Assembly: GCA_032622095.1 (NCBI GenBank)
Contig: CP136062.1
Span: 163,862,875 to 163,926,874, forward strand
DNA length: 64,000 nucleotides
Direction of reading: 5' to 3'
From: Siphonodentalium dalli
Lineage: Eukaryota > Mollusca > Scaphopoda > Gadilida > Siphonodentaliidae
The notes under the pieces were generated by a model, which was given only the letters and a program-made list of their open reading frames with translations, was not told the origin of the DNA and searched no databases. A program made the position numbers and the translations under genes. Position 1 is the stretch's first letter. Each line of letters starts with the position of its first letter. Shown piece after piece: positions 1 to 12,900 of the stretch.

Positions 1-1940
1 TGCATGTTTCAGTCGGACGTTATGTTACAATTTGCTTGATTGAAGAGTTCACAAACTATTTTCTCAAACATGTTTGGTTTTTGAGTAAAAGTATCAACAC
101 AATTTGTACATTGTGCGTCCTTTTTCTGATAATGTTGGTATATGTTTCTAACGTATGTGATAAAATAGTGTGTATTCGCACACCTATATACCGGTATATG
201 GATTGCTTCAAATTTCTCTTATATTCTATAATGCTAAATTTTAAATGGTGATGCCATACAGTGTTTGCACGAAGATGAACTTCCAAGCATGGCGTGTTAT
301 ATAATAGGTGTTTTTGAAGTCGAAAAGCAAAGTTGATATTAAATAATTAGACAACGCGCCATAAAACCAATGACATACACGTATACCTATATTCTAGCCT
401 GCATCATTATATAGGACGATTAGATTACCATTGATTTGTGCTATAATAAATCAGAAGCCGTGCGGTATATACACGTAAGCATTACTCACTCTGGAAGCGA
501 AACATACTTATGTATGTACAGCGAATTACCAATGAATAATAATTATAATTGAATTGTATGTGTATATGTTCGATATTATTACTGCTGTTAACTGTTACAT
601 TTGCATGTTAGTCTATAGTAATAAACAATCGCAAACATCACTGTTCTGAAAATATATTTTAAAACCTTACTTGAATTTCGTAGTGCGACATTGCGTTATT
701 TTGGCTGAACGAAATAGAGGATATCTAGCGTTCTGAATTGATACCGGACAAATATATTTAATTATTTTTGCGACCGACTAGCTGAACTTTTCGCCAGCGG
801 AAATACATTTTTTTCTGGCAGTAACAACAGAAACTCATTATCGCCAGAAACAATGTACATTCGGTGACGACAAGTTGGTCTCGAAATTTAGTCCTTGAGC
901 CATATCATGAGATATTTCTGGTATCAACTTAAAATATTATAGATATCATCTCTTTAATTGTCTTGTTTGACATTAATTATTAGAAGAAAACAGAACACAT
1001 TTGCTTTGAATTGTTTACAAACCAATTTTGGGAGTTGGTGACTTTTTCCAAATAAGACGAGTCTAAATCCTGAACAAGGATCATTTGTATAAGACATATT
1101 GTATTGTCACAATGTGACATTCGTATGCATACACGTCGTGGTCACTTCACCTCATGTAATCTGAGTAAATATTGACATTTTTAATGGAATATTAAAAGCA
1201 ACATTTCAGAGCTGACGAAACGCACAATACATATAGTTTGATATACTGATATTGAACTTATCCCAACAGAAATGTCGAAGACACTTGCTTGCCCAGAGCT
1301 CTTATACACAGGTGTCAATTTTTCTCATATTACGACACACGTCCCGACTCACGGTCATTATCTCCAGATTACCATCACTGCGTCAACAAAGTAAAGGGTT
1401 ACCATTTATGGAGAAACGGGATACTTTCTGACAAGCCAAAACTTATGGGGAAATAGCGTCTGGTACTTGATATATGCCCGGGAACACACCGTCGGTATTA
1501 TGTTATAGCTGCAGGGAGATGAAGGGGTGGCTTATACAGCTAGTGTGGGAACTAAAGAGTTAACACTGTGAGAACTGATATACCCAACAATTAATAAATG
1601 GCAATCAGTCTAAATAATCACTTTAATGCTTTCGTAATCATAATGTATGTAGATTGAAGGTTGATTGTGAACCAAAATGCCCAATGACGGCTGAAAATAA
1701 ATGACAGTTCTGTAAATTTTACCAAGTGAATGTCACCTACTGGTAACTTTGGGAGGTCAATTTCCGAGTATGCATGCAAAGGTGTTTGCTTGATACTATC
1801 CAGCTTGATAGGAAAACTATTCCTGGACATTATCCACATTTTCCTAATAACTGCACCTGGAAAGTCACTGTGCCCAACTAGTCATGAGTAAATTACCAGA
1901 AATTCTCAGCTCAGAGCGTTGTCGGGCAAAAACTTGGTAC
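1..1940. other. 3' flank, no gene seen
   Basis: AT-rich sequence with no recognisable coding exon, RNA gene or repeat family shared with the rest of the window. Short frames of ~70 codons near 36-286 and 1618-1839 occur on both strands at once and are not protein-like. Confidence 0.6.
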
Positions 1941-1951
1941 TGATAGGTTAA

Positions 1952-2178
1952 CCCTTTCAGTGCCAAGTTCGATTTTTGTATCAACCCATATACCCTCTGC
2001 CAATGCATTCTCTTATATATGCGAGTCGACCATAGGTCGCCTCGCATATATAAGAGAATGCATTGGCCTAACAAATTTTCATCATTTGTTATTATTTTTT
2101 TACAATTTTAATAATTTTTTCTTATATTCTTTAACTGTTTCAGTGCCAGATTTTATCGGGCCCCTGGCACTGAAAGAG
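1952..2178. mobile_element. TTAA-flanked MITE with internal palindrome
   Basis: TTAA flanks both ends (1948-1951 and 2179-2182). The termini are CCCTTTCAGTGCCA and TGGCACTGAAAGAG. Inside, 1998-2067 is a palindrome built on GCATTCTCTTATATATGCGA and its complement. The same palindromic core occurs at about 21190-21360, 22085-22250, 33270-33420 and 50590-50755. Confidence 0.8.
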
Positions 2179-3224
2179 TTAACACCTTATGGATCCATTT
2201 GAGGCACCCACAATGAGTTTGAGGGCTAAAATTTAAAAGGGGTGGACAAACCCCCACACAGAAAACATTTTAAAACAGACAAACTTTGTTCTTATATTCA
2301 TTACGCATATTACCAGATATTACCCACAATTTTGAGAATTTTCTAATTATTGTTTATTTGGGTTGTTACAGATTTTGCTTTTGGTTACAAAAATAATTAC
2401 AAAATCACCGTTGCTCAGTTGGTATTAAAGGTGCATAGTGCATTAGGCCAACACAAGCCATCCGGAGCTTCCTAAGCATGCTCAATTTACATTAAGCTAG
2501 ATTCGTAAATCAATGCAAAGGGAAGGTAACCAGATACTTGTAAAGTAGAATTAAGACGAGTCCATTGTGAGAGTTCCGTTGAAATTGGATTACAGACAGT
2601 AACACTAAGGCCTTCGGCTGCGATGTGTCAATTACGTTGTATCCATTAACACATGCAACAATAGATTCCATTTTAAAAGGCAACGTAAGGTATACATGGC
2701 ATGCATCATGCCATTTCTTGTTTGCAATCAATAAAAGATGCCGACTGTCTTTGAAATGAAGGAAAATAAACTTGCATTATGTCAATAAAGTGTTAGTTGT
2801 TGGGATTTGATAGGTTCGACATTATCGTAGAATTAACTTATTACAGATAGATTGATTTGCAATCTTGCATTTATTCCAATATCGAACATAATTATTAGCT
2901 ACAAATAATAAATGGAAGCTCTGCGTTATAACATACGCGCATCAAAAATAATCATCATCAGAACAATACAAAGTCTGGCTATTTTCTCATTTCACTTGTA
3001 ACAATTATAAATTTGAAGTTGGGTGATCCCCCTCCCCTTGCTACATCCCTGATACTGATACTATCTGGCTGGTTTGGGATCTGGATATAAAGCACAGGAA
3101 GCATTCAGGAAGGAAGCCAGCACGACAGTGCCTCAAGTACATAAATAAATAAAATGCCGCTAGAGAAAACATCGCCCATATAAGATGGCTTTATTGACCA
3201 GTGACTTCTTTAGAAATGAAAAAT

Positions 3225-3640
3225 GTGATTCTGGGAATAAGTCGAAAAAGGGGCATAACTCCATCTAATGGTCGGGCTGAATGCAAATTTGAACTTGACC
3301 TGTATTTTCATGTGATTAATCCAAATCCTAAATTTAAAGCTATCGGTTAATCATAACATGAGTTATCACCCGAACAACAAAATAATCAGCACATTATAAG
3401 TCGAAAAGGGGCATAACTCAAGTCAGAAAATGTCAGACCAGACCCAAATTCGAAATTGATCGGAACTTTCTTATGAAGGCCATGTTCCAAGTTTCATCAA
3501 ATTCTGTTAAATATTATTCAAGTTATCATCTGGATAACAAACTTTTCGGTTAACGTTGGATACGTAGATGCACAGATGGACATGCAAAAGGACGGATGGA
3601 CACCCCTCATTTCTATACTCTCCCGAAGTTTGTTTTCCGG
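3225..3640 (+). repeat. dispersed repeat 'gtcgaaaaggggcataactc'
   Basis: Two diverged units (GTCGAAAAAGGGGCATAACT at 3241 and GTCGAAAAGGGGCATAACTC at 3400) end with GATGGACATGCAAAAGGACG. It is related to the family at 24230-25400. The rest of 2190-4600 shows no gene; the minus frame at 2731-2510 is open but unrecognised. Confidence 0.6.
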
Positions 3641-3985
3641 CAACAAATATAGAGGCTGGCCTGGGGTTTACTATGCATATAATTTCACAAGCCCTAAATC
3701 ACTGAACCAGGTAGATCTAACTCACTCAGCCAGGTAGAAAAGTCTCGTCCTGGCCAGCAGGAATAATCACAGTAATTTTTATCAACACAAATAAGGTACA
3801 ACAGACGTTGTGATCTTTTTTGTGCAAAAAAACATGTAAAAATCAATGGCATCATTAAATTTATGCTATCGGTATCTTCTCAAACACAGGTGGTCATTTC
3901 CAGCAGAAAGTTGCATTTTTGTGAAAATTTTGAATTCTTCTAAATTTATCACTGTATTATTCAGTAGAATGGTTAGATACCCAAA

Positions 3986-3991
3986 TTTATT
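3986..3991 (-). terminator. candidate VPS4 polyadenylation signal
   Basis: On the minus strand this reads AATAAA, about 610 nt after the VPS4 stop codon. A weaker ATTAAA lies at 4551-4546, only ~50 nt after the stop. Which one is used cannot be told from sequence. Confidence 0.25.
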
Positions 3992-4601
3992 AATCTTTTT
4001 TAATTTTCTCAATAACTGCCACCAATCCTAAGTTATGATAAAGAACATCTCTACCATTTTTTTCAGGCAAAAAACTGATGGATTTTACCAATTTTTTGTG
4101 CATTGTGGATTTTTTAACCAACTGACAATATATAGGTTACTTATTACTTCATTTGTATTTGAATATGGAAACATTACTGACAATCATTAAGGTATATACT
4201 TTCCCATACTATTTCACCCCAAATATTCACCCAGAATTTACTTCCTTGGTTTGTCCCATCAGTCACGTTTTGTGTTCATAATGTTGTGGTACACACAAAC
4301 TATTGAGATACTAATACTAACTTTTGTTTTCCTACATTCACAATGGAACATTAATATAAGAAATTATGTTATCCAATACAATACATTCAATTGTTTTAAA
4401 TGTAGCCATGTAAATTATGTCCCATCAGTCACAAAACATTCTCAAATACTAGTATCTGAGTTTATGGACACATACACACAACATTGAAATGCCACAATAT
4501 ATGATGTTACAAAAGAAAACCCATGCGAAAGTAAAGATTTTAGTGTTTAATATCTTGATTTCTTTGAATGCTGATGTATCAATTATTTTCACATACTAAT
4601 T

Positions 4602-4736
4602 TTAACTTTTTTTCGTAATATCGATACATGTCATGCCTCCTTCTTGACCAAAATCTTTTGTGAACTGTCGAAACTTATCTAAATCTTCTTCATTCACTGT
4701 TGGTTTTTGTGTAGAAAGAGAATTTAACATATCAGA
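4602..4736 (-). CDS. VPS4: VPS4 last exon: C-terminal helix and stop
   Basis: This 45-codon exon, including TAA, begins [20 protein letters not shown] and continues [12 protein letters not shown], the conserved C-terminal helix that packs on the AAA domain. Vertebrate VPS4 ends within one residue of this point (FGQES). Here the frame runs on for a further 11 residues ending ...DITKKS before the stop. The acceptor TTTCAG is good. Either this lineage has a short C-terminal tail or the ancestral stop was mutated. Confidence 0.93.
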   Translation of the reverse strand, partial: SDMLNSLSTQKPTVNEEDLDKFRQFTKDFGQEGGMTCIDITKKS

Positions 4737-4787
4737 CTGAAAAAAATAAAATAAAATATATTAAAATGTTTTTCATAAATTTCCGAA

Positions 4788-5823
4788 ATAGAGGATCTCT
4801 AATGACTCTAATTTTCGATACAATATTTAGTAATCAAATTTAGTGGACAAGGTTATTATATTTTGTACAGAGCTCCGGGGATCTCTAATGAGTCGATTTT
4901 CGATAGAATATTTAGTAATCAAATTTAGTGGACGATGTTAATAAATTTTGTACAGAGCTCCGGGGATCTCTAATGAGTCGATTTTCGATACAATATTTAG
5001 TAATCAAATTTAGTGGACGACGTTTATAAATTTTGTACAGAGCTGCGGGGATTTCAAATGAGTCGATTTTCGATACAATATTTAGTAATCAAATTTAGTG
5101 GACGACGTTAATAAATTTTGAACAAAGCTCCGGGGATCTCTAATGAGTCGATTTTCGATAGAATATTTAGCAATCAAATTTAGTGGACGAGGTTAATAAA
5201 TTTTGTACAGAGCTGCGAGGATCTCTAATGATCGAGTCGCAATTTGATACAATATTTAGTAATCAAATTTAGTGGACGACATTAATAAATTTTGCACAGA
5301 GCTGCGGGGATCTCCAATGAGTCGATTTTCGATACAATATTTATTAATAAAATTTAGTGGACGACATTAATAAATTTTGTACAGAGCTGCGGGGATCTCT
5401 AATGAGTCGATTTTCGATAGAATATTTAGTAATCAAATTGAAGTGTACGAGGTTAATAAATTTTGTACAGAGCTGCGGAGATCTCTAATGATCGAGTCGC
5501 AATTCGATACAATATTTAGTAATCAAATTTAGCGGACGAGGTTAATAAATTTTGCACAGAGCTGCGGGGATCTCTAATGAGTCGATTTTCGATACAATAT
5601 TTAGTAATCAAATTTAAAGGACGAGGTTAATAAATTTTGTACAGAGCTGCGGGGATCTCTAATGATCGAGTCACAATTCGATACAATATTTAGTAATCAA
5701 ATTTAGCGGACGAGGTTAATAAATTTTGTACAGAGCTGCGGGGATCTCTAATGAGTCGATTTTCGATACAATATTTAGTAATCAAATTTAGAGGACGAGG
5801 TTAATAAATGTTGTACAGAGCTG
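4788..5823 (+). repeat. 85-89-bp satellite, 12 units, in last VPS4 intron
   Basis: The unit is GGGGATCTCTAATGAGTCGA, TTTTCGATACAATATTTAGT, AATCAAATTTAGTGGACGAG, GTTAATAAATTTTGTACAGAGCT (shown in pieces). The TACAGAGCT landmark recurs at about 4866, 4951, 5036, 5121, 5206, 5295, 5380, 5466, 5555, 5640, 5729 and 5814. Most units are 85 bp; three are 89 bp because of an ATCGAGTCGCAA variant. Every unit is closely similar, and there is no coding frame. Confidence 0.9.
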
Positions 5824-6403
5824 TGACAATCACATTTTAGCAAGGAAAAACGATCTTGTAATGGCTGGGGTTAAAAAACATTAATATTGATTTCCTTATC
5901 ACCACCAAAGAGGAAGTAAAGACACATTCACGAAAAATATAATTCCATTTCAAATATGTCTTTTCATGTTGACAAAATTGTTCAACCACCCTTATCACCC
6001 ACGTTTATCTCAGTCAACACTAAATAACCCAAAACATATTTATATCATAATTATATTGTAATTAACATAATAATAAAGTTCCGGCATTGACATCGATATC
6101 TTTGCACTAAGCTCTTACATCACGGCGCATGTCGATAATACATAATATATAAAAATATGAGGCCGGGTTTAGGAGCTAATTATATGATAAAATATGATAA
6201 ATTTCTTGTTCATTCTAGCAACCAATTTTCAAAATTCAAGACAAAATCTGCCAATTCCACAATGAAATACTAGCATCTACACATTACACCTAGAAAACCA
6301 AGTTGATGAACTTGACAAAATAGCAAACTGGATACAATAGGTAGTTACTTAGAAAAATATCCTCAGCAAATTACGTTCATGCTGAAAAACAGGGTCGACT
6401 CAC

Positions 6404-6547
6404 CATTCCAACAATAGGTTCTAACAATTTTTCACCGTCAACTTGTGTCCAGTTCATCTCCATAGCTCCCCCTCGATCACCGGGAGAGCAGGGTGTGAGA
6501 AGGTCATCGGCGATTATATTTCTGTTGTTCCTAGATGGCCCTGATAT
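6404..6547 (-). CDS. VPS4: VPS4 exon: beta domain (Vta1/LIP5 docking)
   Basis: An exon of exactly 48 codons in phase 0 reads [24 protein letters not shown], then [24 protein letters not shown]. It corresponds to the beta-sheet insertion that distinguishes VPS4 from other meiotic-clade AAA ATPases and binds the cofactor Vta1/LIP5. LTPCSPGD and the AMEM-W core are conserved. The acceptor is TTTTTTCAG and the donor ATG|GTGAGT. Compared with the human protein there is one extra residue in the GD-R-GGAMEM loop. Confidence 0.95.
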
Positions 6548-7030
6548 CTGAAAAAAATTCAAATTAAAGTATTATTGACCTTGATTACATCAAACTTTCA
6601 CTCTTTTAGACTCTGTGATAAAGTAAAGGGCGATTCATTGCCGTATATGAAATCATATGAAATTAATATTAATCTTGCTGACCCTCACATGACACTGTAG
6701 CTGACAACTAAGAGTTCTGTAACGTTTTTATCATTTCTTGCATGGGAGAATTTATAGTGCAGGTACGAAGTTCATCAGTTTTGGTAAGCTAAATGTGCCA
6801 AAAAATTATGAAACGTCACAGTCAGTGTGATAGACATCAACAAATTTAGTCAATAACTTGTCACCAGACACGTGGTAACAAAGAGAGATTGACAGTTAAA
6901 GGCACGGAATGACATTCTCGATGGTATTGTTGTTAAAATAGTCACATCCATTAAAACTGCAATAAACAGAAAGAATAGTAAAATATTAGTGCAGCGGCCA
7001 AATCGAAAAAGAGCTCTAGTTTTCAAGATA

Positions 7031-7841
7031 CCCCTACCCACGGTAGAACAAGTTAAAACTAACTTTTTTTAAAGGAGAAATATATACTCTTTACGAAAAT
7101 GATAGTGGAAAATAACGGAATTGGTGGTGGCTATTCTCAAATTGACGATGAACGATACCCACCAGTGACTTTTCCCAGAAATTAACGATTTTGGTAAAGT
7201 GAGCCCTGCGGCTATGTCCTAAGTTATTTGCCCACATTGTTGGTGTTAAAATGACTATAGCATACCATATTTGTACCTGATATGCAAGAAGTGTTGGTTA
7301 ATTTGGATTTTCGTGCCATTTGGAGCCGAAACATTTATTTTTTGTTGAAAAATCACTCTTTTTCAAAAATATTATATTTTTCGAACATTATCATTCAAAC
7401 GTGTATTGCAATACTTAGTCCATATGGTGCAGTAGTTATCTGTCAAGCATATGAAGAAAGAAGTTAACAACAATTTTGAACGGTTTGCGAGATATTGGAT
7501 TTTAGCTACCCCTCCCCCAAACACGTTTTTGGTCGAAAAAAATACATATTTTTGATAATGTCATTACAAACATTTTTGAATTGATCTGAATGGGACCCAA
7601 TATGAATATTGTACTGAAAGTGTTGTCCAGAGATGCCGTTTAATCGATTACAGATGTGTTCAGGCTTTCAGACCCCCAGTTACAACAACAACAATTATTT
7701 TATTGATAACAGTTAATTTTGCATGCATTAACATCGATGTTAAGTAATAAAACCTTTGTTATAAACAACGTGACCAACTATATAACATATGGCTCAGTAA
7801 TTATCTGGACAACACAAGTAGAAAGAATTTGACAGAAATTG
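7031..7841 (+). repeat. left terminal inverted repeat of giant element
   Basis: This matches the reverse complement of 13940-14767 almost throughout, with scattered substitutions and small indels. Shared landmarks include GGAATTGGTGGTGGCTATT, GAGCCCTGCGGCTATGTCC and CCTCCCCCAAACACG. Internal AT-rich stretches have no coding frame. Confidence 0.85.
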
Positions 7842-8151
7842 AAAAATAACGGAATAGGTGGTGGCTATAATTGTCAAATCGACGATGAGCGATACCCTCC
7901 AGTGACTTTTTCCAGAAATTAACGATTTTGGTAAAGCGAGCCCTGTGGATATGTCCTAGCCTATTTGCCCATATAGTTGGGGTTAAAATTACTACATCAT
8001 ACCATACTTCTATCTGATGTGAAAAAAAAGCGTTGGTTAATTTAGATTTTCCTGCCATTTGGAGCCAAAATATTTATTTTTTGCTGAAAAATCGCACTTT
8101 TTCACAAAAATATTATTATTCGAACATTATCATTCAAATGGATATTGTTAT

Positions 8152-8839
8152 AATGCCCAAATGTTTAATTCTTATGGTGATGCAGTTATTTGCCAAGCAT
8201 ATGCAGAAAGAAGTTAACAGAAATTTAGAACAATTTGCGAAATAATGGATTTTAGCTACACCTCCCCCAAACACGTTTTTGGTCAAAATATTACATATTT
8301 TTGTTCAGAACTTTACCAAACTTCCCAATTGATCATATTGAGACCCAACATAATTCTTTTGCTGAAAATTGAGCCCGGGGACATTGCTTAAGTGATTAAA
8401 GACGTGTTCAGGCTTCCAGACCCCAAATTACAACAACAACACATTTTATTGGCTATTACATACAATAAGTGTCGCATATCAATCAACCAATCAATAATGC
8501 CCAAATGTTTAATTCTTATGGTGATGCAGTTATTTGCCAAGCATATGCAGAAAGAAGTTAACAGAAATTTAGAACAATTTGCGAAATAATGGATTTTAGC
8601 TACACCTCCCCCAAACACGTTTTTGGTCAAAATATTACATATTTTTGTTCAGAACTTTACCAAACTTCCCAATTGATCATATTGAGACCCAACATAATTC
8701 TTTTGCTGAAAATTGAGCCCGGGGACATTGCTTAAGTGATTAAAGACGTGTTCAGGCTTCCAGACCCCAAATTACAACAACAACACATTTTATTGGCTAT
8801 TACATACAATAAGTGTCGCATATCAATCAACCAATCAAT
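8152..8839 (+). repeat. perfect 344-bp tandem duplication
   Basis: Bases 8152-8495 and 8496-8839 look identical by eye, starting AATGCCCAAATGTTTAATTC and ending with AATCAACCAATCAAT. The duplicated unit is a diverged copy of the middle of the element's terminal repeat. Perfect identity beside diverged neighbours means a recent duplication or an assembly duplication. Confidence 0.85.
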
Positions 8840-8897
8840 AGTTTATTCTCAAAAAACCAATAATGGTATACACAGATTACAATAATTGGACAGCTGG

Positions 8898-9152
8898 AGA
8901 ACCCAGCATGTCCGACGTATAGATGCACAAGTACTCCATTCGCGTTTAAGATTGAAATGCACTACTTTGAACTATGGCCAATTGAGTAATCACATTAAAA
9001 CGTCCCCTCTCTGTCATTGTGGCAAATAGAAAAAGCATATCATTACTTTTTGGAATACAGTGGTCCTAAGACTGAACTTCTATGCGCCATACTGAATGTA
9101 ATTTTATCAGAAATACTCTTTTTATGTACAGCAACTCAGTCAGCGCGAAAAT
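8898..9152 (+). pseudogene. decayed LINE C-terminal fragment
   Basis: The plus frame from 8898 reads RTQHVRRIDAQVLHSRLRLK, then CTTLNYGQLSNHIKTSPLCHCGK and a stop. One frame over it continues IEKAYHYFLEYSGPKTELLC then AILNVILSEI. The pattern R-LRL-C-LNY, SPLC-CG, IE-A-H-F is the C-terminal zinc-knuckle region of many LINE ORF2 proteins. At least one stop and one frameshift separate the parts. The fragment lies inside the giant TIR element, so it was captured by it or inserted into it. Confidence 0.7.
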
Positions 9153-9489
9153 CTTAAAATAGTTGACGGGGTTCAGGCATTTATCTCGAAAACAAAGCGA
9201 TTTCCATAATGCTGCCATTTGTTAAAACTTCGTGAAAAGCATTGAAACCCTGCTGAGCGCGAAATTTACCACCTCCAGATCGTCTGCAATCTCACGGCGA
9301 TGGGCGTATCAATGACGAAAACAACATTATCTGTGTAGCATTGCGTCCAATCAGCTCCAACGAAACTATGTGTATATCATTGTATCCAATCAGTTCCAAC
9401 TGGATTACATCCTAATTTTCCCCATACAATCTCCCTCCCAGATAAATTGTTTACCTCCGGATAGAAATCCCACATACTTATATATCGCA

Positions 9490-11964
9490 TAGTTTTGGCC
9501 AGTGGTCATATATTGGCCACAATATATGTTGATATTGAATTCATAATCCCTTCAGTACATGATGTGTTCAAGACCTCAAATAGGGTAGGGGTACATACAA
9601 CAGTGAACATTTGCCAGCCGCTTGTTGTGGAGTGCCACATGATGCAGACTTTCGGGAACCAACACATATGTATATTCTGATAAAAACTAACCTTTGGTCA
9701 AGCCCTCAATTAATATTGGGGTCATATCATTTCACCATGTGGTGTCTTCCAAGACTTCAAATAAAGTAGGGGTCCTCAAATTTTGCCTTTCTTATTTTCC
9801 AGTCACTTTTCGTTAAGTGCTCATTCTTTCAGAACCCAAATCCATCTATTTACATTGTCTACGTCCTTGTACAATTAACTCGCCATTGTCCATACACGCA
9901 GTCAATGATGATATCGTTCCAATCCGTGGTGTGTTCTAGTCTTCAAATTGGGAAGGGGTTAATACAAACATTGAAAAATCGCATTATTTATTTTTCAGTC
10001 GCTTTTTGTAAAGTGTCCCTGACTGACGGGTATTAACCCATCTATAACAATTGTGTATTTCTTTATAGAATAGCCATTTATCCATATCTTCGTTTGACCA
10101 TGAGGGCACATCCATTCAGTTCGTGGTAGGTTCAATGGTTTACATGGGGTAGGGGTCCCTTAAAATTCGTCTTCATCGTTTGTCATCTGCTTTGTGTAAG
10201 GTGCCACGGTGTTCTCGCGAACGGCGGGCTCGCGAGACCATTGCCATTCGGCCACAATCTCGGGTAATATGGATAGCTTATGCCTTGAGCTAGTGTTGTG
10301 TTCAAGACTTCAGATAGGGATGGAGTCCCCTGAGAGTAAAATTTAGCCCTTTCATTTGCTGATCATTTGTTGTAAAGTGCCATAGGCTATCGGGAACCAT
10401 CTCATCCATAACAGATTCGTATTGCCAAATAATAATCCCATTTGTCCACAACTTCAGTTAACATTGAGAGCATATCACTTTGTTAAGACTTCAGGTTGGA
10501 TATTGGGGTCCTCAAGACATAGACAATTCGCCTTCTTGTTTGCCAGCCGCTTTTTGTAAAGTGTTCCAGGATTTCGAGGGAACCAAATCACCCATATATC
10601 AATTAATAATTCCATGACTGCAATACCTTTCGAGCACACACTCAGCTAAGTATGAGAGAATATAACTTCAGTTCATGCTCTGATCAAGATATTAAATGGG
10701 TTAATGGGGTCCCCCCAAAACAGTGAGTATTCGCCTTTCTCTTTCATCAACAACTTTTTGTAAAGTGACCCAGACATTCAAGACCCTGGTATACTATACT
10801 CTTTATATAGCGTCCATTTCTCTACACACGCAGTTAATAATGGGAGCACATCCTTTCGGTTCATTGTGTGTCCCAAGACTGCAAATGGGGTAGTGTGGCC
10901 TAACACATTACATTTCGTATTTGCCAGCCGCCTTTTGTAAAGTGTTCCAGGATTTCGAGAACAAAACCACCCATACAAATTGTAAATAATACATGAGAGC
11001 ATATAGCTTCGGTGCAGTGTGTTCTAAAAAGTTTAGAAGGGTTATGGGTACCCAAAACAGTGATATTTCGCCTTCTCTTTGCTAGCCACTTTTTGTAAAG
11101 TGCCCCAGACATTGGGAAGCCAGCCAACACACCCATAGTGCAATGAAGAGGTATATTTCCTGAATTACATACCATTTGTCCACACCCCAGTTAATATTGA
11201 GAACATATCCATCCATTAGTGTGTTTAAGACTTTAAATGGGGTAGGATGCTCAAAGAAAATATTCAGCTTTGGTTTTTGCCAGCCGCCTTTTGTAAAGTA
11301 CCCTGTGATATTGGGAACCAAACTTCCCATATAACATGTATATTCCCTGATAGCACTACCTTTCGTTCACTCTGTCATTTAATAATAAAAGCATGAATAT
11401 TCGGCGCATGGTGTGTTCAAGAGTTTAAATGGGCATATAAAGGGGTCCCACAAAACAAAAAATATTCGCCTTTGGAGTTTGCCATCCGATTTTCGTAAAG
11501 TGCTAAAGGCTTTCGGGATCCAACCAACCCATCCATCAACACCATGTATGCGCCCCGATATTACTATTTTTGCCCACATCCTCAGTTAATATTTACAGCA
11601 ATCATTTCAGTTCAACTTTAACACTTCAATTGTGTAGGGGGGGGCCTAAAACAGCAAATTCGTCTTTCTTAATTATCAGCCACTTTGTGTAAAGCGACAC
11701 ATGCACAACCCATCCATACAAATTATGTATTATCTGATAGAACTACATTCCCGTCACACTCTCGGTTAATATAGAGAATTAGAGATCATATAGCTGAATT
11801 TCGTATTGCGTTGAAGTCTTTAAATTGGGTAGAGTGTTCTTGAAAAATATAGCAAATTTGCCCTTCATATTTGCCAAGCAAAGTGCCACACTGTTTCGGG
11901 AACAAACCCATCCATAAACATTGTATATTTCCTTATGTAATTGTCCTTTATAATTACATGATTC
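9490..11964 (+). repeat. ~190-bp degenerate tandem array (about 13 units)
   Basis: Units share GTGTTCAAGACTTCAAAT, a GGGGTCC block, TTTGCCAGCCGC, TTTTGTAAAGTG, GGGAACCAA-CCATCCATA, CAGTTAATATTGAGAGCATA. The TAAAGTG landmark recurs at about 9815, 10008, 10197, 10373, 10556, 10757, 10936, 11094, 11294, 11497, 11688 and 11879, a spacing of 158-203 bp. The array resumes at 13540 after the TTAA insertion and fades near 13620. No coding frame runs through it. Confidence 0.85.
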
Positions 11965-12039
11965 TTAACCCTTTGAACCCTGGCTCCCCACAACGATCGA
12001 CACCCTGACCCTGGGCTCCCAGTGGTATTTTTTATATTG

Positions 12040-12900
12040 TGGCCAGTGTTTAGATGTATGGTGTTGTTTATGTTCAGGTGGTGTCACATTTCCGAAACTT
12101 TAGATGTATGTTCCCCATGGACCACTGATTATTTTACGATCTGGTTACATTGCCACGTGGTCACTCCCTGGTAACGGTTGCTAGGCATCTACCCGGTATT
12201 GAAAGTAAAATACAATTATAGCTTTTACGGTCGTAATTCAGCCCAAGGAAATGGCGTTTTTGATGCAGTCAACACCCTATTGTGAAATTTGAGATATACC
12301 TGGCCAGAAGTCTGATCCTTACTTATATTTAAGGGTAGCAACGGTTGCTAAGCAAATACCCCAAATGATCGAATGACACCATTGCCCTGTGAATCCAATT
12401 GTATTATGCCCCAATTTAGACATTCTTGGCATACACATGCTGATGGTTATGTTCAAATGGTGCTACAGGTCTGAAATTTTACAGGTATGTCCCCATGGGC
12501 CACTGTGTATTTTTTTAGAACGGTATACTTTGCCACACGATCACTCCCTGGTAACGGTTTCTAAGCAACTACCCGGAACTGAAAGTATAATGCAATTATA
12601 GCTTATAGCGTCGTATAATTCCGCGCTAAGAAACGGCATTTTCTATGCAGTCAGTACCCTATTGTGAAACTGGAGATACATCAGGTCAGAAGATTGAACG
12701 TACATGTAGTTTGTATTTAACGGTATCAATGGTTGCTAAGCATATAGCCCAAGTGATCGAATGACACCACTTCCCTGTGCATTCAATGGTATTACGTCCC
12801 GTTTTAGACATCGCCTATATATAGGGCACGGTGACGGTCATGTTCAAATGGTGCCACGAGTCTTAAACTTTACATAATTGCTCAATAATGCACGATTTGA
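12040..12900 (+). repeat. ~385-bp direct repeats inside TTAA element
   Basis: Two diverged units share ATGTTCA-GTGGTG-CAC, CCCCATGG-CCACTG, CACTCCCTGGTAACGGTT, CACCCTATTGTGAAA and GATCGAATGACACCA. A third partial unit starts near 12800. There is no coding frame. Confidence 0.7.

Noticed and set aside
4788-5823. CRISPR array
   Set aside because: Whole 85-bp units repeat without unique spacers, and the DNA is clearly eukaryotic with introns.
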